Shown: one piece after another, positions 51,458-61,098 of the stretch
How positions within the stretch are numbered: position 1 is the stretch's first letter
Layout of the letters: each line of letters starts with the position of its first letter
From: Sediminispirochaeta smaragdinae DSM 11293
GTDB lineage: Bacteria > Spirochaetota > Spirochaetia > DSM-16054 > Sediminispirochaetaceae
Assembly: GCF_000143985.1 (NCBI RefSeq)
Contig: NC_014364.1
Location: 434,001 to 498,000 of the forward strand
Direction: 5' to 3'
Length of the DNA: 64,000 bases
Position numbers and translations under genes: made by a program
The notes under the pieces: model-generated
Databases searched by the model: none
What the model was told of the DNA's origin: nothing
What the model saw: only the letters and a program-made list of their open reading frames with translations

Positions 51458-54400
51458 ACTTGCTCCTTTCCGTAATCGCAGCGCAAGCATCGGGCACACT
51501 GCCTGATCGCCACGCTCTCGGTCCAGGTTTTTTCCACCTCGTCAAAGTTGTTTTTGCGCCGTTCAATCTCTATGGTCGGGATTTTCTCTCTTGGATAGGG
51601 GACCGGATCTGCCGTTGGATCATAGTCCGTATCCAGTTTCTTCTCTTTGCGCCAGAAGGGATCGCAGGATCCGAAAAGAGCAGTGTCTATGCCGACTGCC
51701 GCCTTCTCTCCGGAAGCAATGGCGGAGACTACCGAATTGGGGCCGGTTGCCGCATCCCCTCCTGCAAAAAGCCAGGGAATTGCAGTTGAACCATCTCTTT
51801 GGTTGGCTGCGATGAATCTGTTGCCGCCTATAGGAATTTCCGTTGCACCAGCAAAGGTCTTTTTATCCAGAGCCTGACCTATTGCAATAATTATCTGGTC
51901 GGTTTCGATCTCAAAAGGCTGTGCCTCGTCATCGGTGGGGCGCCTTCGTCCCGATCTGTCGAACTCGCCGAGGGTCATCCCGTGACATCGTATGGCACGA
52001 ACGGCTCCTTTCTCGTCGGTAAGTATCTCGGAGGGTTGGGTGAGCGACATAAGCTTTACCCCTTCCAGAAGAGCTTCTTCGATCTCTTCGGCATAGGCCG
52101 GCATCTGCTCCCTGCTTCGACGATAGAGCATCGTCACCTCCTTTGCCCCCAGGCGAATTGCAGTCCGTGCCGCATCGACGGCTGCATTTCCGCCTCCTAC
52201 TACCACAATCCGTTCTCCGACAGAGACGCTTCCTCGTATATTATAGGTTCGCAGAAAGTCGATACCCTGAACCACGCCTTCGGCATCTTCTCCCTTGATA
52301 CCGAGGCGAAGGTTGCCGGGGGCACCAACGGCGATGAAAATTGCCTCATACCCCTCATCTCTAAGATCTTGTAGGCTGAAATCCCTTCCCAATCGTTTAT
52401 CGGTTACGATATCTACTCCAATCTGTTCTATCATACGGATTTCTCTGGCAAGGGTTTCTCTGGGGAGCCTATAGGCGGGGATGGTCTGAACAAGCATACC
52501 ACCGGGCCTGGACTGAGCCTCAAAAATACGAGGGCGGTAGCCAAGTCGGGCAAGAAAATAACTACAAGAGAGCCCTGCTGGGCCGGCGCCGATGATAGCC
52601 ACCTTTCTTACTTCCCTGTCGGCATCTTCCCGCACCTCCGGCCTCTGGACCGTTACCTCCTGGTCGACCATATAACGCTTGATAGCCCTGATTGCCACAG
52701 CCTCATCGATGCCCGCTCTTCTGCATTTGTCTTCGCAGGTATGGAAACAAACCCGAGCGCAGACAGCCGCAAAGGGGTTGCGTTCCCGGTGGAGCCGTAG
52801 TGCCTCGGCATAACGTCGTTCTTTGACGAGGGATATAAATCCGGGGATATCGACTCCAGCAGGACAGGCACTCTGACACGGGGCTCGCACAAGGGCAGAG
52901 CAAACACCTGCTGTGCAGTGGTGGTCCCTTATATGTTCCTCATACTCATGTCTGAAATGGCGAATTGTTGAGAGTACCGGATTGGGGGCCGTCTGTCCGA
53001 GGCCGCATAGGGCCGTTTCCTTGATTTTCGTTCCCAGTTCAATGAGACGATCTATATCCTCCATTTCTCCCTTTCCGTTGCAGATACGCTCTAGGATTTC
53101 CAGCATCCTTTTGGTACCTACGCGGCAAGGTGTACACTTTCCGCAGGATTCTTCCTGCACGAATTCAAGAAAATAGCGGGCGACATCCACCATACAGGTG
53201 TCATCGTCCATGACGATCAATCCTCCGGAACCCATAATCGCACCAAGTTCCTGGAGTGACGCATAATCCAAAGGAACGTTTAGGTATTCTCTGGGGATAC
53301 AACCTCCCGAGGGACCTCCTATCTGAGCGGCTTTGAACTCTTTGCCACCGGGAATACCACCGCCGATATCGAAAACAACCTCACCAAGGCAGGTTCCTAT
53401 GGGCACCTCGACAAGTCCGCTGGTGGAAATTGCCCCTGCCAGGGCAAAAACTTTGGTTCCTTTACTCTCTGTCGTTCCGAAAGAGGCGTACCATTCTGCT
53501 CCCTTTTTGATGATTCCGGCAATATTCGCGTATGTTTCCACGTTGTTGAGAAGACTGGGCTTTCCCCATAGGCCTTTGTTTGCCGGAAAGGGAGGCCTTG
53601 GCCGTGGCTCTCCTCGCTTTCCCTCGATGGAGGCGATCAGTGCCGTTTCCTCTCCACAAACGAAGGCTCCCGATCCCATTCTGATCTCGATATCAAAATT
53701 GAACTCGCTACCGAGAATATTTTCTCCGAGAAGTCCCGACTCCTTTGCCGCCTCGATTGCATGGCCAAGTCGTTTTACCGCCAGGGGGTATTCGGCGCGG
53801 ACATATACGACGCCGTGATCGGCACCGATGGTCTTTCCTGCTATTGCCATTCCTTCGATAAGGGCATGCGGGTCTCCCTCCAGAACGCTTCGGTCCATAA
53901 AGGCACCCGGATCGCCCTCATCGGCATTACAAAGAACATACTTCTCCTCTCCCGGAGATTTGCGAGTGAAATCCCACTTCAGCCAGGTAGGGAAACCTGC
54001 CCCTCCTCGACCTCTGAGACCCGATATCTTGAGGGTATCGATTACCTTGTCCGCATCTTCTTCATTCAGCACCTTAGCAAGAGCCGTATAAGCCCCACAG
54101 GCAATTGCATCTTCGATGGAATCGGGATCGACAACCCCGCAGCGGGAAAGTACGATCTTTGCCTGTCCTCGATAGAAATCAACCTCATCAACCTTTACAA
54201 CCGAACGTTGCTCAGCTCTATTGTAGTGGAGGAGATGTTCTATTGGGTCGACGGTGCCGTTTTTTCCTGCCTTGTAAAGGGTTTCGCAGATTTCCCGGCA
54301 ATCTTCCGGATGCACCCCCTCATAAAAAAGCCCCTCCGGCTCAATCATAACAACGGGACCTCTTGCACATGGACCTAGGCAGCCGGTTTTTTTTACCGAC

Positions 54401-54576
54401 GCATCAACGGCCAATTCTTTCAGGTTGGACTCCAGGGCCTCCATTACCTCGATGCTGCCCGATGCCAGACAACCGCCTCCCGCACAGACCCGAATCAGAT
54501 GGCGTTTTTTCCTTTCTGATGCACAGAGTTGCTTTTGGACCTGAGTAAGTTCGTTGCTGTTTCCTATTCGTTTCAT
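51454..54576 (-). CDS. hydB: Hydrogenase flavoprotein subunit: NuoF-GltD fusion
   Basis: 1040 residues. The N-terminal thioredoxin-like [2Fe-2S] domain has Cys31, 36, 66 and 70. A NuoF core follows with the NADH site GLRGRGGAGFPTWLKW, the FMN site NADEGDPGAFMDRSVLEG and the [4Fe-4S] motif ESCGKCTPCRVG. From about residue 560 the protein is GltD-like: cluster cysteines (CTAGVCSALVRAPCQSACPA), FAD motif VAIIGAGPAGLSCSYFLARL, and a nucleotide site VVVGGGNAAVDAARTAIRLG followed by YRRS, as in NADPH-binding partners. Ordinary HydB stops after the NuoF part (about 550-620 residues). The extra domain could add NADPH to the bifurcation. Confidence 0.93.
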   Translation of the reverse strand: MKRIGNSNELTQVQKQLCASERKKRHLIRVCAGGGCLASGSIEVMEALESNLKELAVDASVKKTGCLGPCARGPVVMIEPEGLFYEGVHPEDCREICETLYKAGKNGTVDPIEHLLHYNRAEQRSVVKVDEVDFYRGQAKIVLSRCGVVDPDSIEDAIACGAYTALAKVLNEEDADKVIDTLKISGLRGRGGAGFPTWLKWDFTRKSPGEEKYVLCNADEGDPGAFMDRSVLEGDPHALIEGMAIAGKTIGADHGVVYVRAEYPLAVKRLGHAIEAAKESGLLGENILGSEFNFDIEIRMGSGAFVCGEETALIASIEGKRGEPRPRPPFPANKGLWGKPSLLNNVETYANIAGIIKKGAEWYASFGTTESKGTKVFALAGAISTSGLVEVPIGTCLGEVVFDIGGGIPGGKEFKAAQIGGPSGGCIPREYLNVPLDYASLQELGAIMGSGGLIVMDDDTCMVDVARYFLEFVQEESCGKCTPCRVGTKRMLEILERICNGKGEMEDIDRLIELGTKIKETALCGLGQTAPNPVLSTIRHFRHEYEEHIRDHHCTAGVCSALVRAPCQSACPAGVDIPGFISLVKERRYAEALRLHRERNPFAAVCARVCFHTCEDKCRRAGIDEAVAIRAIKRYMVDQEVTVQRPEVREDADREVRKVAIIGAGPAGLSCSYFLARLGYRPRIFEAQSRPGGMLVQTIPAYRLPRETLAREIRMIEQIGVDIVTDKRLGRDFSLQDLRDEGYEAIFIAVGAPGNLRLGIKGEDAEGVVQGIDFLRTYNIRGSVSVGERIVVVGGGNAAVDAARTAIRLGAKEVTMLYRRSREQMPAYAEEIEEALLEGVKLMSLTQPSEILTDEKGAVRAIRCHGMTLGEFDRSGRRRPTDDEAQPFEIETDQIIIAIGQALDKKTFAGATEIPIGGNRFIAANQRDGSTAIPWLFAGGDAATGPNSVVSAIASGEKAAVGIDTALFGSCDPFWRKEKKLDTDYDPTADPVPYPREKIPTIEIERRKNNFDEVEKTWTESVAIRQCARCLRCDYGKEQV

Positions 54577-55061
54577 ACCGCCTCCTTGGTCCGATACGGA
54601 AAAAGAATGTCCCGGACCGTTGCCGGTTTTACACGTTGATGAACATCCTCATCGATCATTACGACGGGAGAGAGTCCGCAGGCCCCGAAACAGCGTCCGA
54701 TCTCCAGGCTGAAGACTCTGTCTTCGGTCGTTTCTCCCACATCGATGCCGAGGACATCTTGCAGGGCGGAAAGCACTTCCTTCCCTCCTCGGACATAGCA
54801 TGCGGTACCGAGACATACTCGGACGATGTGTTCCCCTCTGGGTACGGTGGAAAAGTAGGAATAGAATCCAACCACTCCCGCAACTTCACTGTAAGGGATT
54901 TGCAAGCGCCGGCTTATCTGCTTCAGCACTTCCTGATCAAGGTAGCCAAAAAGGTTCTGAGCGTTTTGTAGGACCGGAATCAGTGCCCCTCGGGTGTCGA
55001 GAAACGAGTCGATAATCGCATTTGTCTGGTCGATCATCTCTTTTTGTGTTAATACTTCCAT
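54573..55061 (-). CDS. hydC: NuoE-like hydrogenase subunit
   Basis: 162 residues. The thioredoxin-fold [2Fe-2S] ferredoxin domain has Cys in VCLGTACYVRGG and IGRCFGACGLSPVVMID (four ligands), following an N-terminal helical part (QNLFGYLDQEVLKQISRRLQ). It passes electrons between the flavin subunit and the other clusters. It starts the leftward hydCBA operon with a 4-bp overlap with hydB. CAGCCTCC-type complement (GGAGGCTGC) precedes the ATG. Confidence 0.94.
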   Translation of the reverse strand: MEVLTQKEMIDQTNAIIDSFLDTRGALIPVLQNAQNLFGYLDQEVLKQISRRLQIPYSEVAGVVGFYSYFSTVPRGEHIVRVCLGTACYVRGGKEVLSALQDVLGIDVGETTEDRVFSLEIGRCFGACGLSPVVMIDEDVHQRVKPATVRDILFPYRTKEAV

Positions 55062-55088
55062 GCAGCCTCCTTCATATGCTTCGAATTA

Positions 55089-55217
55089 TTGTGAATAGCA
55101 ACGTAGGTGGTACAGGATTAAAGCAAAGTGCAAGTGTCAAATAGCAGGTATTTCACAATAAATCTCACTTAATAAAGATAAATGTGATTTTTATGTGAAT
55201 AATGATATTTTATCACA
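55089..55217. promoter_or_regulatory. Intergenic region with a cluster of TGTGA-type half-sites
   Basis: Between hydC and the kinase gene there are TTGTGAA (55089-55095), TTTCACAA (55151-55158), CTCACTT (55164-55170), TGTGA (55183-55187 and 55194-55198) and TCACA (55213-55217). The spacing does not make a canonical CRP/FNR or Rex site. The region is AT-rich and may bind a regulator of one or both divergent transcripts. Confidence 0.35.
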
Positions 55218-55282
55218 GTTTGGCTTGTTGGGGTAAGAAAAATGGTTCTTCTCCGTGCAGGCGAAACATGGTATAAAAGATT

Positions 55283-58117
55283 GTGGATATTTCCCGGATT
55301 GAAAAATTTATTGAGTATGTACCCGATGCAGTGTTTATTATTGAACCTGATGGTATGATTGCCGCTCTCAATAAACGAGCGCTTCGCCTGACCGGTCTCG
55401 ATTCGACTGCCCTTATCGGCATAAGTTTTTCCGATCTTTTGTTACCGGAACATGTTTCACTTCTTAAGCGACTCTATCTCTCGGGAGAATCTTCTTCCGA
55501 TATCCAGGGACGCATGAATACGGTACTGTTGGGACGTGAAGGTCACCGGGTACACGTCAATCTACGGGCCCAGGGATTCCGCGATCAGATGTTTTCCGGC
55601 TACATGGTGGTTTGCCGGGAGGTGGGACATCATCTTGAGCTTGAACGGCAGCGTTCACTTCAGCATGATCTTGCAATGGCGCTTGTTGGTATACAAAACA
55701 TTGAAGAAGCCGTAAACCTGGTACTCGATACAGGCTTGAAGATATCGGAGTGTGACGGAGGTGCTCTTTTCCTAAGAGGGGCAGAAAACGGCAGATGGAA
55801 ACTATCCTCCTTCATAAATATTGAGGAAGAGGAGATTACTTCCTTGTCCTTTGTCGAAGAATTAAACCGGCTACCGGATGGGATTCGGCAATGGATTGTC
55901 TTTGGAGAACGAGGCAGCGATGCCGTTTTGTCGCCTCCGCCCGCCATGCGTAGACTCGGCATCCGTTTTGCGATGACGATTCCCGTTATTTCCGAAACCA
56001 AACCCGGGGCCGTCCTCTTTTTCTTTTCCCATCAGGCAAAGCAGATGGATGTCGAAGCGAGAAGAAGCCTGGAAATTATCGCCAGCCAGTTCGGCTCTCT
56101 TGTCGCCAGGCTCCATTCGGAGCGCAAATTTCGTTCGGTGGAAGGATTCGGCCGCTCTTTGATAAAATCAATGCCGAGTGGGCTCATCACCAGAAATCGA
56201 GACGGTATTATTACCCATTTCAACCTTGCTGCCGAGCAACTGCTTGGGATTAAGGGAGATACTGTTATCGGAAAAAGGGACTTGCCTGATGCTCTTTTCT
56301 TCTTTGACGAGAAGGGTAACATCATTGAACACTTTGATGCTCCTACCTTCTTGGTGCTGGAGAGCGGAAAACCACTGAGAAATGTTTTGGTTCGGGCTAT
56401 TCGGCCGGACGGTAGTACCGTTTGGCTTTCTGTTAATGGAGAACCCCTCTTCGGCAAAGATGAGGAACCTGTGGCTGCAGTCATCACCATGAAAGATGTG
56501 AGTGATCACCTTCGACTGGTTGATGAGCTGGAGCAGGCTCGACAGATGGCGGTAACGGCCAGCGACAGTAAGAGCCGATTTCTTGCCAATATCAGCCATG
56601 AAATCAGAACGCCCTTGAGCGGTATTATGGGTATGACAGATCTTCTCCTTTCAGGTCCGCTGACCGAGGATCAGCGGGAGAATCTCTTTCTTATGAAGGA
56701 GGCGGAGGAGTTGCTGCTTGATATCATTAATAAGGTTCTCGAGATTAGTAAGATCGAATCGGGAAAGCTCTCTCTGGAGCTTGAACCATTTCGGCTTCGT
56801 GGCGCCATTAATAAGGCTGCGCTTCCTATTTTTATGGGGTGTAAAGAGAAGGGAATTGTCCTTGATATTGATGTATCTCCTTCGATACCCGATAGGCTTA
56901 TTGGTGATGGCTCGCGCCTGACACAGGTTCTCACCAATTTTCTCAGTAACGCCTTGAAGTTTACCGAATCCGGTACCATTACTTTGACGGTTGTTGAGAC
57001 CTCGCGGAACGAAAACGGTAAAATCGAACTCTTTTTTTCGGTTAAGGATACCGGCATCGGCATTCCTTCCGATGCGCAAACAACCATTTTCGATGATTTC
57101 AGACAGATCGATTCAGGACCGGCGAAGCGGCATCAGGGAACGGGACTTGGACTTGCCATAAGCAAAAAACTTGTGGAACTAATGGATGGTTCCATCGGCG
57201 TGGAAAGTGAGGGAGGACAGGGTAGCCGTTTCTTCTTTTCCGCAATGTTCACCCTTCTTGACGAGGGCGAGCCGGAAACGGGAAACGAGGCAGAACATGT
57301 TTCCCATGAGAGAAGACTGCGTGTTCTTCTTGCGGAGGATAACGAACTAAATCAACGATCCATCAGCTATTTCCTGGAGGAAGCGGGGCACCTCGTCACC
57401 ATTGCGGCGAACGGAAGAGAAGCCATTGAGGTATTGAAGAGGGAGCCATTCGATCTTATTCTGATGGATGTACAGATGCCTGAGATGGATGGAATGGAAG
57501 CCACCGGTATCATTCGGTCTCATACCGACCGTCTTTTTAATCCCAATATTCCCATTATTGCGCTTACCGCTTATGCTCTAAAAGAAGACGAACTGCGTTT
57601 TATTGCCGCAGGGATGGATCGCTTCGTGACAAAGCCGATAAAAAAGGAACTCTTGTTTCTGGCCATCTACGAGATGACCGGTAATACATTGCTTCCGGTG
57701 GAAGATGAGGCAGGTTTACGCTCTTCCGATCCCTCAATCGTACCGGGGAGCATTTCGGATCGAGAGTCGGAAGAGCTGTATGAATTCCTTCGGGACTATC
57801 AAAATGACCTTGATATCGGGCGTCAAATCCTGGATGTCTTTATTGATGAGTATCCGGCGAAAAAGGAAACCTTGGGGCAGGCTCTTCGGAATAGAGATGT
57901 CGAGCTGCTTGCCGATCAGTTGCACAGTCTTACCAACAGCCTTTCGGCGTTAAGGATTTTTGGGCTGGGAAATGAGTGTCATCTGGCCGAGGCTTTAACG
58001 AAAGACGGTGAACTTGAGGAGGTCGAACGGAGGGTTGCAAGGCTGCTTCCCCGTTTTGATAGGGTTCACGAAAATGCGATTCACTGCCGTCAGATCATCG
58101 ACGATATCGATATGTAG
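55283..58117 (+). CDS. Hybrid sensor histidine kinase / response regulator with HPt domain
   Basis: 944 residues from GTG 55283, with no clear ribosome site. Domains in order: PAS (about 5-115), GAF (about 130-280), PAS (about 290-410), HisKA (phospho-His in NISHEIRTPLSG, about 439), HATPase (N box QVLTNFLSNALKF, G box VKDTGIGIP, GTGLGLAIS), receiver (LAEDNELNQ, phospho-Asp in LILMDVQMPEMDG, about 729, KP in FVTKPIKKE) and a C-terminal HPt region (His in LADQLHSLTNSLSAL). No membrane segment is visible, so it is cytosolic. No cognate output regulator is adjacent. Confidence 0.93.
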   Translation: MDISRIEKFIEYVPDAVFIIEPDGMIAALNKRALRLTGLDSTALIGISFSDLLLPEHVSLLKRLYLSGESSSDIQGRMNTVLLGREGHRVHVNLRAQGFRDQMFSGYMVVCREVGHHLELERQRSLQHDLAMALVGIQNIEEAVNLVLDTGLKISECDGGALFLRGAENGRWKLSSFINIEEEEITSLSFVEELNRLPDGIRQWIVFGERGSDAVLSPPPAMRRLGIRFAMTIPVISETKPGAVLFFFSHQAKQMDVEARRSLEIIASQFGSLVARLHSERKFRSVEGFGRSLIKSMPSGLITRNRDGIITHFNLAAEQLLGIKGDTVIGKRDLPDALFFFDEKGNIIEHFDAPTFLVLESGKPLRNVLVRAIRPDGSTVWLSVNGEPLFGKDEEPVAAVITMKDVSDHLRLVDELEQARQMAVTASDSKSRFLANISHEIRTPLSGIMGMTDLLLSGPLTEDQRENLFLMKEAEELLLDIINKVLEISKIESGKLSLELEPFRLRGAINKAALPIFMGCKEKGIVLDIDVSPSIPDRLIGDGSRLTQVLTNFLSNALKFTESGTITLTVVETSRNENGKIELFFSVKDTGIGIPSDAQTTIFDDFRQIDSGPAKRHQGTGLGLAISKKLVELMDGSIGVESEGGQGSRFFFSAMFTLLDEGEPETGNEAEHVSHERRLRVLLAEDNELNQRSISYFLEEAGHLVTIAANGREAIEVLKREPFDLILMDVQMPEMDGMEATGIIRSHTDRLFNPNIPIIALTAYALKEDELRFIAAGMDRFVTKPIKKELLFLAIYEMTGNTLLPVEDEAGLRSSDPSIVPGSISDRESEELYEFLRDYQNDLDIGRQILDVFIDEYPAKKETLGQALRNRDVELLADQLHSLTNSLSALRIFGLGNECHLAEALTKDGELEEVERRVARLLPRFDRVHENAIHCRQIIDDIDM

Positions 58118-58118
58118 T

Positions 58119-59069
58119 TCATATTTCCTTGCCGATAAGCAGCTGTGCCTTTGCCGATGCAAGGGTTTGGTAGGCTTGGGCATATGATTGTGAGAATGAG
58201 GCTTCATATATTGTCTCTTCGTGGTATGGAGCCCTTTCCCCGTTAAAGACGAAGATTGGATATGCAAGAGTCTTGAGTATGTGTTCCCTATCTAATCCTT
58301 TTTTTTGCAGATAGTCATAGAAGCGAAGCTTTTCCAGGGGGAGATGGTTGCCGTTTTTATCGTAAAGGAAACCAAGACCATCTCGTATTTGCTCGAAGGG
58401 GCCGTTCGAATAGTGGAACACACGACTGAAGGGCCTTTTCACATCGACAAGCCCTTCTTTTCGCAGGTTTGTCACCAGGTCGGTTATCAGTGCATGAAAT
58501 TCTGCTGCCGAAAGTTCCGTCCTGAAAATCATGACGGCGATATCGGTTCCCTCGATGTTCTTATGAAGGATCGCCGGTATATCATAGTTGATGATAAAAA
58601 AATCATGATAACGTTTTATGGTCTGCCCGTTTACATGCAAGAGATCCTTTTCCGGTACCCAAAGGCCGAAGAGTTCTTCTCTACTCATTTTCAACCGACG
58701 CATGGCATCAAAGGCGCCGAGGATATCGGCATCTTCAAAAGAAATTCCAAAGTGTTGCGAGAATTGGGTCTTCATGAAAGGGGTGAAAAGACTTTTCCCC
58801 TTTTTGGTGAAAAGCAGTTTTAATCGATAATGCTTTTCAATGACTCTCGTTTTCGATATAAATTCTCCGGGAAGATTGGCAAGATAGATAAGTTTAATCT
58901 TGTTGGCAACCTCGGCCTTCAGCCCTATCACCTTCATGATGGTGCTTTCAACCAGTATGCCGTTACTCTCAGGTCGAAGATAGACAAAGATATCCTGACA
59001 TTCGTCTCTGTCACACTCTTCGGATAGCGGAAGTACTACCGTCGGAAGTCGTTGCGATCCGTGCTCCAT
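58119..59069 (-). CDS. Hypothetical cytosolic protein
   Basis: 316 residues starting MEHGSQRLPTVVLPLSEECD. No signal peptide or membrane segment is seen. Blocks such as FVYLRPESNGILVESTIMKV, FGISFEDADILGAFDAMRRL and VHNGQTI-like HVNGQTIKRYHDFFIINYDI show a compact globular protein. No family is recognised. It converges with the histidine kinase (1-bp gap) and lies upstream of no other gene on its strand in the window except by chance proximity to the aminotransferase. Confidence 0.7.
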   Translation of the reverse strand: MEHGSQRLPTVVLPLSEECDRDECQDIFVYLRPESNGILVESTIMKVIGLKAEVANKIKLIYLANLPGEFISKTRVIEKHYRLKLLFTKKGKSLFTPFMKTQFSQHFGISFEDADILGAFDAMRRLKMSREELFGLWVPEKDLLHVNGQTIKRYHDFFIINYDIPAILHKNIEGTDIAVMIFRTELSAAEFHALITDLVTNLRKEGLVDVKRPFSRVFHYSNGPFEQIRDGLGFLYDKNGNHLPLEKLRFYDYLQKKGLDREHILKTLAYPIFVFNGERAPYHEETIYEASFSQSYAQAYQTLASAKAQLLIGKEI

Positions 59070-59093
59070 TACCTATAGTGTAGGCTATGCCGC

Positions 59094-59921
59094 TTATTTT
59101 AGCAACGATTTGATGCGTTTCAACTCCTCGGACTCGAAGCCTTTCACAGCCTGATGGATGCTCCGAACCCTGGGAAATTGTGAACCCGTCCTTTTCCCGT
59201 CTATCTGGCGTATAGGCATTGCACCCATGCTGGTACTACTGATGAAGGGTTCCTCATATCGGCCCTCAAGGAGATCATCAAGGGTGATCATTTTAAATTT
59301 GACGGTGATGTCCTTTTTTTGTGCTGCCTTCAGGACCAGTTTTCGTGTCACGCCAAAAAGGATGTCATCCTCGGCGGTGATCAGGGTATCCCCTTCGAAG
59401 GCATAGAAATTGCTTCTCGTCCCTTCTGTTACTTCTCCTTTTCTGTTTACCAATAAAGCATCCAGAGCCCCGGCAGCCGCAGCCTCTCTTGACGCTATGT
59501 AATTGAGCAAAAGGCAGTTTGATTTTGCCCTGGGGAATATCCGCTCTCCCCGATAGCTGATGACCGATACACCTGCGTTGTACCATTCTGTCTGATATGT
59601 CGGCAGGGGTGAGAGGAACAGAAAGAGAAGAGGGGTTGTCCCTCCTATCATCTGAATCTTGAGGGTGGCCTCATCGCTCTTGTTTTTCTCGATCAGAAGA
59701 TTGATGTAGCCAAGTAGTTCCTGCCGCCGGTAAGAATGCGTCATGCCAAGGATCTTTGCCGAATCCATGAACCGCTCGACATGATCGTCGGCAAAGAGCG
59801 CAGCACCTTCCAGAACCTTTAGAGATTCGTAGACACTGAAGTTGAAGAAAACCTCTCGTTGCGTTATCGGGACGACCGCTTCCTTCTCTTCGATAAGCTG
59901 TCCATTACGAATTGCGTACAT
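59094..59921 (-). CDS. Class IV PLP aminotransferase (branched-chain aminotransferase / aminodeoxychorismate lyase-like)
   Basis: 275 residues. Fold-type IV marks: VFFNFSVYESLKVLEGAALF, FADDHVERFMDSAKIL, the PLP lysine in RAKSNCLLLNYI, LVNRKGEVTEGTRSNFYAFE, and FISSTSMGAMPIRQIDG. The family includes IlvE, D-amino-acid transaminase and PabC, which cannot be told apart here by eye. It starts 3 bp after the threonine dehydratase stop in the same operon, which suggests amino-acid to keto-acid metabolism. A single gene upstream supports this reading. Confidence 0.87.
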   Translation of the reverse strand: MYAIRNGQLIEEKEAVVPITQREVFFNFSVYESLKVLEGAALFADDHVERFMDSAKILGMTHSYRRQELLGYINLLIEKNKSDEATLKIQMIGGTTPLLFLFLSPLPTYQTEWYNAGVSVISYRGERIFPRAKSNCLLLNYIASREAAAAGALDALLVNRKGEVTEGTRSNFYAFEGDTLITAEDDILFGVTRKLVLKAAQKKDITVKFKMITLDDLLEGRYEEPFISSTSMGAMPIRQIDGKRTGSQFPRVRSIHQAVKGFESEELKRIKSLLK

Positions 59922-59924
59922 ACA

Positions 59925-60863
59925 TTAGCTCCATTCCGGGAAGGAGACGTTTCCTCCCGAAAGTATGATACCTACCCGTTTTCCGGTAAGCTCAGGCACT
60001 TTATTTTCAAGAAAAGCGGCAAGAGGAACCGCAGCCGAGGGCTCTACCACCAGTTTCATGCGCTCCCATATGAGCCTCAAAGCATCAAGAATCGCTTGTT
60101 CCGATACGGTGACAATACCGGCCAGATGCTGTGAGAGGATGGAAAATGTGTTGGGACCGAGGGCTGTACGAAGCCCGTCGGCAATGGTATCAGGATGTTC
60201 CGGGCGAACCAGCTTTCCCGTGGTAAGGCTTCTCCACGCATCGTCGGCCTGTTCGGGCTCCACTCCGTACACCTTTAGGCCCGGATGAAAGAGGGCTGCA
60301 GCCCTGGCAGAGCCACTTGCAAGCCCGCCTCCTCCGACAGGTACAAGCACGGCCTCCAGCTCTGGTGCCTGCTCAAGTAATTCCAGCAAGGCGGTCCCCT
60401 GACCCGTGATAACCCTCAGGTTTTCAGAGGGATGGATGAAGGTGGCCCCAGTCTCTTCTATAACCTTCTTCTGCCCCGCTTCCCGTGCCTCAAGGGTTGG
60501 GGGACAAAAACGCACCTTTCCTCCATAACCCTTTACCGCGGCAACCTTTACCGGCGGGGCGTTCTCCGGCATAACAATGTGAGCTGGTATCCCGGCCATC
60601 TTTGCCGCCAGGGCCACCGCCTGGGCGTGGTTGCCGGAGCTGTGGGTGGCCACGCCCCTGGCCGCTTCTTCTTTCGGTAGCGAAAACACCGCATTGATCG
60701 CTCCCCGAAACTTGAATGCCCCCACCTTTTGGAACGATTCACATTTCCAGACGATCTCTGCTTTACATATTGCATCAAGACTGCTCGATGTACATATCGG
60801 TGTCAGGTTTGCATAACGACGAATCAACCTGCGTGCAGCAACAAAATCTTGGGTATCGATCAT
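59925..60863 (-). CDS. Threonine/serine dehydratase (PLP, IlvA/TdcB family)
   Basis: 312 residues from ATG 60863; a TTG at 60899 would add 12 atypical residues. The PLP lysine is in SFQKVGAFKFRGAINAV, the substrate loop in SSGNHAQAVALAA and the phosphate loop in VPVGGGGLASGSARAA. The C-terminus SGGNV closes the domain. It lacks the C-terminal regulatory domain of biosynthetic IlvA, so it is a catabolic or racemase-like type. It would make 2-oxobutyrate and ammonia from threonine. It is the first gene of a two-gene leftward operon. Confidence 0.9.
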   Translation of the reverse strand: MIDTQDFVAARRLIRRYANLTPICTSSSLDAICKAEIVWKCESFQKVGAFKFRGAINAVFSLPKEEAARGVATHSSGNHAQAVALAAKMAGIPAHIVMPENAPPVKVAAVKGYGGKVRFCPPTLEAREAGQKKVIEETGATFIHPSENLRVITGQGTALLELLEQAPELEAVLVPVGGGGLASGSARAAALFHPGLKVYGVEPEQADDAWRSLTTGKLVRPEHPDTIADGLRTALGPNTFSILSQHLAGIVTVSEQAILDALRLIWERMKLVVEPSAAVPLAAFLENKVPELTGKRVGIILSGGNVSFPEWS

Positions 60864-60961
60864 ATAAACTATACTATCCTTAGCTTCCTTTTCAATCAAT
60901 CGCTATTCATTTTCTGGTTCGTCAATCTTCAATAAATAATATAGGAGAGTTAAAATATACC

Positions 60962-60990
60962 TTGACAACTATAGTGAATGAACGTACAAT
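60962..60990 (+). promoter_or_regulatory. Promoter of the YedE-TusA operon
   Basis: Perfect TTGACA (60962-60967), 17 nt, TACAAT (60985-60990). The predicted leader of about 100 nt contains the hairpin GATATTG-GGTA-CAATATC (61018-61035), whose purpose is unknown. Confidence 0.75.
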
Positions 60991-61098
60991 TTCCTCGAAA
61001 AATGTCGGTTTAATTGTGATATTGGGTACAATATCCAACAAAACAACCGTAAAAACAGTTTGTATGTATCAAAAAATGCGTTGTAAGGGGGACAAACG

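Noticed and set aside
55110-55145. Sigma-54-type promoter for hydC (TGACAC...TTGC on the minus strand).
   Set aside because: The spacing between the -24 and -12 elements is wrong by two bases.
55089-55158. Rex operator made of TTGTGAA and TTTCACAA.
   Set aside because: The halves are 55 bp apart, far more than one Rex site spans.
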